Source: Planctomycetia bacterium (GTDB lineage: Bacteria; Planctomycetota; PLA2; JAEUHO01). Taken from it: DNA of 6,568 nt. The notes below the pieces were generated by a model. It made no database searches, was not told the origin of the DNA, and worked only from the letters and a program-made list of their open reading frames with translations. The stretch lies in assembly GCA_030618975.1 (NCBI GenBank), contig JAUXCH010000293.1:1-6568 (forward strand), read 5' to 3'. Every line of letters starts with the position of its first letter. Within the stretch, counting starts at the first letter, position 1. The position numbers and the translations under genes are program-made. Below, piece by piece: positions 1 to 5,772 of this stretch.

Positions 1-347
1 TCGCGCGGATCGAGGCGGGGAACGCGCCGTCGTCCGAACTCCGATCGGTGCTCGAGCCGCACCTCGCCTTCGAGGAGGCCGAGGTCCTGCCGCGTCTCGC
101 CCAGCACCTGCCGACCGGTACGGGTCCCATCCGCACCATCCTCGAGGATCACCAGTCGATCCGCGCGCTGCTCGACGGCCTGGTCGTCGATCCGACGATC
201 CTCGAGCGCCTGGCCAGCCTCCTCCGGGCCCACCTCCAGAAGGAGGAGGAGCTCCTCCTGCCCTTCGCCCACGCGCACCTCGATCTGGAGGACATGGAGC
301 AGATCGGGTGCAGTCCGACCGCTTCCCCGCACGGAGCCACGCCATGA
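1..347 (+). CDS. Hemerythrin-like HHE-domain protein, 5' end cut by window edge
   Basis: The reading frame is open from base 3, so the gene starts outside the window and the GTG at 48 is internal. The visible 114 residues show the repeated helical HHE pattern: H20xxxE24 within a HLAFEEAEVLP stretch, H50 in ILEDHQSIRALL, and H77xxxE81 in LRAHLQKEEELLLP. Hemerythrin domains use such His and Glu/Asp residues to hold a di-iron centre in a four-helix bundle. The first metal-binding helix would lie upstream of the window. Family members bind O2, sense or detoxify NO, or store and repair iron; which applies here cannot be told. No signal peptide can be judged because the N-terminus is missing. The stop TGA overlaps the ATG of the Rieske gene (ATGA at 344-347), implying translational coupling and one operon with the bc-type genes. 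The C-terminal 15 or so residues after the last helix look like a short unstructured tail. Confidence 0.75.
   Translation, partial: ARIEAGNAPSSELRSVLEPHLAFEEAEVLPRLAQHLPTGTGPIRTILEDHQSIRALLDGLVVDPTILERLASLLRAHLQKEEELLLPFAHAHLDLEDMEQIGCSPTASPHGATP
333..347 (+). promoter_or_regulatory. Ribosome binding site and ATGA overlap that set the Rieske start
   Basis: GGAG at 333-336 lies seven bases before ATG 344. This favours ATG 344 over the in-frame GTG at 308, which would add twelve residues not resembling the family and lies inside the hemerythrin gene. The ATG shares bases with the hemerythrin stop (ATGA), a typical arrangement for coupled re-initiation. Confidence 0.7.
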
Positions 348-826
348 CGAAGTCTCGAGACGCCGGGGTGGATGCAGCGAAGTCCGTCGAGGAGCGGCGC
401 GGCTTCCTGGCCTCGGTCCTCATGTGGTCCGGGGTCGCCCTGGGCTACGGCATCGGCGCCTTCCATTTCCTCCGGTACCTGGTCCCCCTCGGGGAGAAGT
501 CCAGGTACCGCGAGCTCTTCGTCGGGCCGGTGGACCAGATGGAGGTTGGCCAGAGCCGGACCGTGCGCGCCCCGAACGGGGACTCCTACGTCATGGCCCG
601 GACCGCCGAGGGGTACCGGGTCCTGTCCGACATCTGCCCGCACCTGGGCTGCCGGGTCCACTGGGAGCCCGACAAGGACCGGTTCTTCTGTCCCTGTCAC
701 GCGGGCGTGTTCGACCCCGCGGGCAAGGCCACCGGCGGGCCGCCCGCCGAGGCGGACCAGAACCTCGCCCGCCTCGAGACGATCGTGCGGGGCAACAGCG
801 TCTTCGTGCTGATCAAGGAGGTCTGA
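344..826 (+). CDS. Rieske [2Fe-2S] subunit of a bc-type quinol-oxidising complex
   Basis: This 160-residue protein is the iron-sulfur subunit that takes the first electron from quinol at the Qo site of cytochrome b. Residues 18-22 (RRGFL) form a twin-arginine export motif directly before one membrane anchor (about 21-46), as expected for a cofactor-loaded Rieske protein exported by Tat and kept anchored. The cluster boxes are complete: box I CPHLGC (C98, H100, C103) and box II CPCH (C116, C118, H119). C98, H100, C116 and H119 bind iron, and C103/C118 form the disulfide. A Pro-loop (GGPP, 131-134) follows. Box II reads CPCHAGVFD, so the Ser and Tyr that hydrogen-bond the cluster in high-potential Rieske proteins are Gly121 and Phe123; this suggests a low-potential, menaquinol-type centre. 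Box I has Pro where Thr is common. The gene lies between the hemerythrin gene and cytochrome b in a tightly packed operon. Confidence 0.95.
   Translation: MTKSRDAGVDAAKSVEERRGFLASVLMWSGVALGYGIGAFHFLRYLVPLGEKSRYRELFVGPVDQMEVGQSRTVRAPNGDSYVMARTAEGYRVLSDICPHLGCRVHWEPDKDRFFCPCHAGVFDPAGKATGGPPAEADQNLARLETIVRGNSVFVLIKEV
815..821 (+). promoter_or_regulatory. Strong Shine-Dalgarno site for cytochrome b
   Basis: AAGGAGG, almost the full anti-16S complement, lies inside the last codons of the Rieske gene and ends six bases before ATG 828. It fixes the cytochrome b start and is the best ribosome site in the window, which fits a need for high or matched synthesis of the b subunit. Confidence 0.8.
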
Positions 827-827
827 G

Positions 828-2351
828 ATGGCGTCCGAGGCCGAGAAGCAACCGAGCCCCGAGCCGGTCGGACACTCCGGGGCCACCGGTTGGGAAGCCC
901 TGATCCCGCTGGACTGGAGCCGCCTCCGGCACCTCACGAACGAACCGGTTCCGCAGCACCTGAAGCGCTGGTGGTTCAGCCTCGGCGGAACGCCGGCCTA
1001 CCTGTTCCTCATCCAGATCACGACCGGCATCCTGCTCACCTTCTACTACCACCCGGGCGCGGAGGAGGCCTACGAGAGCGTTCGCCGCATCACGTACGTG
1101 GTTCCGTACGGCTGGTTCCTGCGCAGCGTTCACATGTGGTCGTCGAACCTCATGATCGTGACGCTCATCCTGCACCTGCTGAGGGTGTTCTTCACGCGCT
1201 CCTATCGCAGTCCCAGGACGCTCAACTGGGTCTTCGGCGTGGTCCTCCTGCTCCTGACCCTGTCCATGGGGTTCACGGGCTACTCGCTCGTCTACGAGCA
1301 GCTCTCGTTCTGGGGCGCCACCGTCGCCACCAACCTCACGGAGTCGGTCCCGCTCATCGGACCCGCCATGGCCGCCTTCATCCGGGGTGGCCCCGACGTC
1401 GGTTCGGGCACGATGACCCGGCTCTTCCTCCTCCACATCGGCCTGCTGCCGGGGCTCATGATCGGCGTCCTGGGCCTGCACCTCACCTTCGTGCGGCTCC
1501 ACGGGGTCACGGAGTACGAGTTCGAACCCGATGAGGACCCCGCCACCGCGGCCGGTGCGAAGTCGAAGCGCCGCCCCGCCGTCGTCCCGATGCTCCTCGC
1601 GGTGCTCACCGGCGTCGGAGCGGCCTGGGCCCTCCTGTCCGCCCTGACCGGGCACCACGTCTTCGACCTCGTCGGCTACGAGTTCCTGTCCTCGACGTCC
1701 CGGGTGCTCTGGCTGTTCGTCGGCCTGGGCCTCGCCGCCGGCGCCGTGGGGCTCTGGATGGGCAGGCTCGGAGGCCTCTACGTCTTCCTGGCCGCCGACG
1801 TCCTCGTCCTCGCGAAGCTCACGCGGGATCTGCTGACCCACGAGGCGGCGAACACCGCCCTCTGGACCGTCGGCCTCCTGGTGCTCCTGGGCGCGCTCGT
1901 GGTCGCCCTCGTCTCGCACCGGCGGTTCCGCGAGAAGGCGAACGCGGCGGAGGGGAAGACCTACAACTTCTTCCCGGAACACGCCCTGACCGAGCTCCTG
2001 ATCGGCACGGGCCTGCTCTTCGCGCTGACCATGCTCTGCCTGCTCTTCCCCTCCGAGCTCGGGGAGCAGGCCAACCCGCAGGTCACGCCCGAGCACATCA
2101 AGCCGGAGTGGTACTTCTACTTCCAGTTCCGGGTGCTGAAGCTCAGCCCGGGCATCGCCGCCCTCGGGCTGACCTCCCTGGACGTGAGCGTGTTGCTCAC
2201 GGGAGTGCTGCTCGCCATTCTTTTCCTGTGGCCCTGGATCGATAGCTTCATCGAGAAGCTCGCGCCCGGCCGCAATCTTCCCGTCTACATCGGGATCGTC
2301 GGGTTCCTCGTGTTCCTCACGTTCACGGTGTGGGAAGCCATGGTCCCCTGA
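828..2351 (+). CDS. Cytochrome b (fused b6-like and subunit IV-like halves with extra membrane block)
   Basis: This is the diheme membrane subunit that oxidises quinol together with the Rieske protein. Residues about 40-230 form a b6-like four-helix half. Helix B carries H102 and H116 (13 residues between) and helix D carries H203 and H218 (14 between); the 14 spacing is the b6f-type pattern, whereas bc1 has 13. Residues 378-507 resemble subunit IV: helix E from FFPEHALTELL, the Qo motif PEWY at 426-429, then two more helices (about 452-474 and 484-503). Between the halves, residues about 245-370 hold an insert with three to four hydrophobic segments (about 252-272, 291-311, 316-333, 342-363) not present in ordinary cytochrome b. 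At 507 residues it is longer than the usual 400-430 of fused proteins. Ser51 in WWFSLGG stands where b6 has the cysteine that attaches heme ci, so that heme is probably absent. It starts one base after the Rieske stop. Confidence 0.95.
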   Translation: MASEAEKQPSPEPVGHSGATGWEALIPLDWSRLRHLTNEPVPQHLKRWWFSLGGTPAYLFLIQITTGILLTFYYHPGAEEAYESVRRITYVVPYGWFLRSVHMWSSNLMIVTLILHLLRVFFTRSYRSPRTLNWVFGVVLLLLTLSMGFTGYSLVYEQLSFWGATVATNLTESVPLIGPAMAAFIRGGPDVGSGTMTRLFLLHIGLLPGLMIGVLGLHLTFVRLHGVTEYEFEPDEDPATAAGAKSKRRPAVVPMLLAVLTGVGAAWALLSALTGHHVFDLVGYEFLSSTSRVLWLFVGLGLAAGAVGLWMGRLGGLYVFLAADVLVLAKLTRDLLTHEAANTALWTVGLLVLLGALVVALVSHRRFREKANAAEGKTYNFFPEHALTELLIGTGLLFALTMLCLLFPSELGEQANPQVTPEHIKPEWYFYFQFRVLKLSPGIAALGLTSLDVSVLLTGVLLAILFLWPWIDSFIEKLAPGRNLPVYIGIVGFLVFLTFTVWEAMVP

Positions 2352-2364
2352 CCGGAGCAAGGAC

Positions 2365-4032
2365 ATGTCACTCAATACGAAGCGGATCGGCATCTTCGTC
2401 CTCGGGTTGCTCCTCGCAGCAGCCCTGCTCATGGTCGCCGACCAGGAGCGCCGCCGTCACATGGCGCCCGGGGGGGTGGGCATGGCCCAGCGCCAGGCGC
2501 TCGTCACGGAAGACAGCGCGCAGTGCATCAAGTGCCACACCGACAAGTCACCCGGCATCGTCGAGGAGTGGGCCGCCTCGAAGCACGCCGAGAAGGGGGT
2601 GGGCTGCATGGCCTGTCACGGCGTCGACAAGGACGACGTGATGGCCTGGAACCACGAGGGGGCGTACGTCACGTCCATCGTGACGCCCAACCACTGCGCG
2701 GAATGCCACCCGCGGGAGAACGTGGAGTTCGCGGCCAGCCACCACAACACCGCAGGCATGATCCTCCACTCGCAGGACAACATGCTCGGCGAGTTCGTGG
2801 TGGGCGGTCCGAACGCCGTTCTCGGCTGCAAGCAGTGCCACGGCAGCCAGATCGCGTACTCGAAGGAGCTCGAGAGCGGCGAGACGTTCAGCCTCGATCT
2901 CGAGGTGATCTCCAAGGGCGTGGTGAAGAAGATCATGACCAGGTACGGCCTGGAGAGCACGAAGGGCGTCCTCAAGCACAAGCAGGAGCTCAGGGACGGG
3001 ATCAAGGCGATCGTCGACGCCGAGTGGGCGCAGGTGTCCGCCAAGACGCCCAAGCTGAACACGACTCTCCACATCGACCCGATGACGTGGCCGAACTCGG
3101 GCATGGGGCGGTTCAACCCCGACGGCTCGATGGGCTCCTGCAACGCCTGTCACTCCCGCCACTCGTTCTCCAAGGCCCTGGCCCGGCAGCCCGAGAACTG
3201 CGGCAAGTGCCACATGGGCCCCGACCACCCGCAGATCGAGATCTACAACGAGAGCAAGCACGGCATCGCCTTCAGGAACCGCCTCTCCGAGATGAACCTC
3301 GACGATCCGGACTGGATCGTGGGCGAGGACTACTCGGCCGCACCCACCTGCGCGACCTGTCACATGTCGAAGTACCGGAAGGCCGACGGGATCGAGCCGG
3401 TGAGCCACGAGATCGGGCTGCGGATCAGTTGGACGCTGCGCCCGCCGATCAGCGTGCTCACGACGACCCACACCGAGACCATCGACGAGACCGGTCAGGT
3501 CGTCGCGCGTGACGTGGAGCCGGAAGAGAAGCGCCTCAAGATGCAGGGCGTCTGCCTGGCGTGTCACTCCACGGCGCACATCGAGGGCTTCTACCAGCAG
3601 TACGACGCGCTGGTGCTGCTCTACAACGAGAAGTTCGCGAGACCCGGCACGAAGCTGATGAAGCACATCAACGCGAAGGGCTACCTCAGCAAGCCCGGCA
3701 AGAAGGGCTTTGCCAACGCGCTCAACTTCCTGTGGTTCGAGCTCTGGCACCACGAGGGCCGCCGGATGCGTCACGGTGCTTCCATGGGCGGACCGGACTA
3801 CACGCACTGGCACGGGGGCTACGAGGTCGCCAAGCACTTCTACACCAAGTTCATCCCCAAGGTGCTCCACATCGCGGAAGAGGAGGGCGACGCGGAGCTG
3901 AAGGGCATGGTGGAGGAGCTCCTCGCCAGCCCGATGCACGAGTGGGTGGACGGCATGGCGCCCGGCGAGGCCGACAAGACCCGCGCGTTCTACAAGGACA
4001 AGTTCTTCGGCGGTCCGGAGCTTCCGAAGTAG
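2365..4032 (+). CDS. Membrane-anchored octaheme cytochrome c, hydroxylamine oxidoreductase (HAO) family
   Basis: The protein has 555 residues, close to classical HAO. Residues 8-25 form one hydrophobic segment followed by DQERRR with no clear cleavage site, so it is probably a periplasmic protein held by an N-terminal anchor. Eight CxxCH heme sites start at C54, C81, C111, C155, C259, C279, C329 and C397; the long gap between the fourth and fifth is typical of HAO. The stretch after heme 6 (GPDHPQ, D287-H288, then YNESKHG) matches the family's active-site Asp-His region. Near the C-terminus GPDYTHWHG contains Tyr479, a candidate for the tyrosine that cross-links to the catalytic heme (P460) in oxidising HAOs; this assignment is from memory and needs an alignment. 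Substrate could be hydroxylamine, NO or nitrite. GGAG at 2354-2357 sits seven bases before the ATG. Its position after Rieske and cytochrome b, with no c1 or f gene, suggests it is the complex's cytochrome c subunit. Codon use matches its neighbours. Confidence 0.92.
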   Translation: MSLNTKRIGIFVLGLLLAAALLMVADQERRRHMAPGGVGMAQRQALVTEDSAQCIKCHTDKSPGIVEEWAASKHAEKGVGCMACHGVDKDDVMAWNHEGAYVTSIVTPNHCAECHPRENVEFAASHHNTAGMILHSQDNMLGEFVVGGPNAVLGCKQCHGSQIAYSKELESGETFSLDLEVISKGVVKKIMTRYGLESTKGVLKHKQELRDGIKAIVDAEWAQVSAKTPKLNTTLHIDPMTWPNSGMGRFNPDGSMGSCNACHSRHSFSKALARQPENCGKCHMGPDHPQIEIYNESKHGIAFRNRLSEMNLDDPDWIVGEDYSAAPTCATCHMSKYRKADGIEPVSHEIGLRISWTLRPPISVLTTTHTETIDETGQVVARDVEPEEKRLKMQGVCLACHSTAHIEGFYQQYDALVLLYNEKFARPGTKLMKHINAKGYLSKPGKKGFANALNFLWFELWHHEGRRMRHGASMGGPDYTHWHGGYEVAKHFYTKFIPKVLHIAEEEGDAELKGMVEELLASPMHEWVDGMAPGEADKTRAFYKDKFFGGPELPK

Positions 4033-4060
4033 GGCACGGCTTGGAGAGGGAGACCCAGGA

Positions 4061-5575
4061 ATGACCACGACAAGAATCGCGTGCCTCGCACTCGCGATCC
4101 TGCTCGTCGGTGCCGGCTTGCACGCCGGCACGGCTCGGGCGGAGCCGGCATGTGTCGGGCCCTGCGCGACGCCGGTGGCGTGCGCGCCGCCGGTGTGCGA
4201 CGGCTATACCTGCGAGTGCCCGAAACCGGCGAAGGCGAAGTGCCCGCCGAAGTACAAGACACTCACCTTCGACGAGAACTGGAAGCCCTGTCTCTGCGTG
4301 CCGGTCTGCAACCGGCCCGACTGGACGGACCGGTCCAAGGCGCGGGGACTGAATCGCTGCAAGACGATCTGGGCCAGCGTGGGCGCGCAGGTCCGCGTCC
4401 GCTACGAGGGCTGGGGCAACCAGCGCTTCGGTGCTGCCGGGGACGCGGCCGACGACAGTTGGGGGCTGCTCCGCGTGCGCGCGTACGCCGACCTTCACCT
4501 CGGCTCGATCTTCCGCGTCTACGTCGAGGGCATCTACGCCGACCAGTACACCCGCGAGCTCGGCCCCCGGGCGATCGACCGCAACCGCGGCGACTTCCTC
4601 AACGGCTTCCTGGAGGCGGGCGGAAACCTCGGAGGCTGGGACAGCCTGATCCGCCTGGGCCGTACGGAACTCCTCGAGGGCAAGCAGCGCCTCATCAGCC
4701 CGCTGGACTGGGCGAACACCCGCCGCACCTTCGACGGCGCCATGGCCCGGGTCAAGAAGGGCAAGCACAAGCTCGACCTCTTCGCCGTGCAGCCCGTTCG
4801 CGTGCTCCCGGAGGAGGACGACAACTGGTTCCAGGACGAGCTCGCCAACATCTTCTGGGGCGCGTACTACACGAACAAGCCGCTGACCTGCTTCGCGTGG
4901 GACCTGTACGTCCTGGGCCTCAGCCGTGACGATGCGGTGTACCAGGGCGTCACGGACCCGGAAGACCGCTACACCGTCGGCGGCCGCGTCTACGGCAAGC
5001 TGGGCGGGACCCGCTTCGACTACGACGCCGAGCTCGCCGGCCAGTTCGGCACGTTCGGCAACGCGGACATCGTGGCGGGCATGGTCTCCGTCGACTTCGG
5101 CTGGAACCCTCGCTGGGGCTGCTGGGACCACCGGTTCGCGCTCGGGTTCGACTACGCCACGGGTGACGGCGACGACTCGAACCTCGGCACGTTCAACCAG
5201 CTCTACCCGCTGGGGCACGCCTACCTCGGCTTCATGGACTACATCGGACGCCAGAACAACGTGGCGGGTCGGATCTCGTGGTTCGGGCACCCGACGGACT
5301 CCCTGACGCTCAGGGCCGACTTCCACGCCTTCTGGCGCGCCAGCGAGGACGACGCGGTCTACCACGCGGGCGGCGGCGTGCTGCGCGCGCCCGTGGCGGG
5401 CGAGGACGACCTCTACGTGGGCTCCGAGATCGATCTCTCGGTTGTCTACAAGATCGACCGGCACTGGAAGGTGACCGGCGGCTACTGCCACTTCTGGTCG
5501 GGGGACTTCATCGAGGCCACCGGGCCCAGCGAGGACACCAACTTCTTCTGGGTGGACGCCCAGGTCACGTTCTGA
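4061..5575 (+). CDS. Alginate-export-family outer-membrane beta-barrel porin with Cys-rich N-terminal segment
   Basis: The protein has 504 residues. A Sec signal peptide (about 1-27, ending TARA before EP) is followed by a segment, residues 31-100, with eleven cysteines (31, 35, 41, 46, 51, 53, 61, 77, 79, 83, 100) and many prolines. None is in a CxxCH motif, so they may form disulfides or bind metal. From about 103 on, alternating polar/aromatic strands appear, with the family-like stretch RLGRTELLEGKQRLISPLDW and then a TRRTFDGA motif (about 198-227). The C-terminal part (FHAFWRA, GSEIDLSVVYKI, HFWSGDFI) fits AlgE-like outer-membrane proteins, and the final residue is Phe, as usual for BAM-assembled barrels. 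It probably lets a solute pass the outer membrane; the solute is unknown and need not be alginate. AGGGAG at 4047-4052 lies eight bases before the ATG. It begins 28 bases after the HAO-like gene and ends just before a terminator, so it is likely the last gene of the operon. Confidence 0.85.
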   Translation: MTTTRIACLALAILLVGAGLHAGTARAEPACVGPCATPVACAPPVCDGYTCECPKPAKAKCPPKYKTLTFDENWKPCLCVPVCNRPDWTDRSKARGLNRCKTIWASVGAQVRVRYEGWGNQRFGAAGDAADDSWGLLRVRAYADLHLGSIFRVYVEGIYADQYTRELGPRAIDRNRGDFLNGFLEAGGNLGGWDSLIRLGRTELLEGKQRLISPLDWANTRRTFDGAMARVKKGKHKLDLFAVQPVRVLPEEDDNWFQDELANIFWGAYYTNKPLTCFAWDLYVLGLSRDDAVYQGVTDPEDRYTVGGRVYGKLGGTRFDYDAELAGQFGTFGNADIVAGMVSVDFGWNPRWGCWDHRFALGFDYATGDGDDSNLGTFNQLYPLGHAYLGFMDYIGRQNNVAGRISWFGHPTDSLTLRADFHAFWRASEDDAVYHAGGGVLRAPVAGEDDLYVGSEIDLSVVYKIDRHWKVTGGYCHFWSGDFIEATGPSEDTNFFWVDAQVTF

Positions 5576-5601
5576 CCACCGGTCCAGGACGGTCTCTACC
5601 G

Positions 5602-5646
5602 CGGCCCCTGCCCTGCGAGATGCGCGGGGCGGGGGCCGTCTTCGTC
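5602..5646 (+). terminator. Strong GC hairpin, probable intrinsic terminator of the bc/HAO/porin operon
   Basis: Bases 5602-5617 pair with 5623-5638 over 16 base pairs, two of them G-U wobbles (T5609-G5631 and T5614-G5626), around a five-base loop AGATG. The stem is followed by TCTTCGTC, only a moderate T-run, so it may rely partly on other factors. It starts 27 bases after the porin stop codon. Confidence 0.65.
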
Positions 5647-5654
5647 GAGGGACC

Positions 5655-5669
5655 GTCAGGAAGCCTGAC
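5655..5669. repeat. Small inverted repeat GTCAGG-AAG-CCTGAC
   Basis: A perfect six-base inverted repeat with a three-base centre lies in the gap between the porin terminator and the protease gene. It could be an operator half-site pair or a minor hairpin. Six paired bases in GC-rich DNA can arise by chance, and no promoter boxes could be placed next to it. Confidence 0.3.
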
Positions 5670-5745
5670 CGTTCGCACGTCGTTCGGGGGAGCCCGTGGT
5701 CCCGAGGAGACGCTGCGCTCTTCCCCTCGAACGTCCGATTGACGA

Positions 5746-5768
5746 CCTGGGGGGCCGTCCCCCGGGAG
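5746..5768 (+). promoter_or_regulatory. Ribosome binding site of the protease gene, partly inside a hairpin
   Basis: GGGAG at 5764-5768 lies four bases before ATG 5773 and is the only purine-rich site there. Its first three bases also form the end of a possible hairpin: 5746-5753 pairs with 5759-5766 (eight pairs, one T-G) around a five-base loop GCCGT. If it folds in the mRNA it would partly hide the ribosome site. That role is inference. Confidence 0.35.
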
Positions 5769-5772
5769 AGTC

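Noticed and set aside
308..343. GTG at 308 as an alternative start for the Rieske protein
   Set aside because: It has no good ribosome site at the right distance; ATG 344 has GGAG seven bases upstream and couples with the preceding stop.
813..2432. Long open frame on the minus strand opposite cytochrome b
   Set aside because: It is rich in Glu, Arg, Gly, Asp and Pro with no recognisable motif, and mirrors the third-position bias of the plus-strand gene, which is firmly identified by heme ligands and PEWY.
2548..4131. Long open frame on the minus strand opposite the octaheme cytochrome
   Set aside because: A shadow of a GC-rich gene; the plus strand carries eight CxxCH sites and family motifs.
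4110..4131. Perfect eight-base inverted repeat GTGCCGGC/GCCGGCAC in the porin signal-peptide region
   Set aside because: It lies inside coding sequence and encodes an ordinary signal peptide; such GC hairpins are expected by chance here, and there is no T-run.
3851..5491. Long open frame on the minus strand spanning the end of the octaheme gene and the porin
   Set aside because: It crosses two well-supported plus-strand genes, has a Val/Ala/Glu/Arg-heavy composition, and shows no domain.
5739..5744. TTGACG as a -35 promoter box for the protease gene
   Set aside because: No -10-like sequence is found 16-18 bases downstream; that region is the G/C-rich ribosome site itself.
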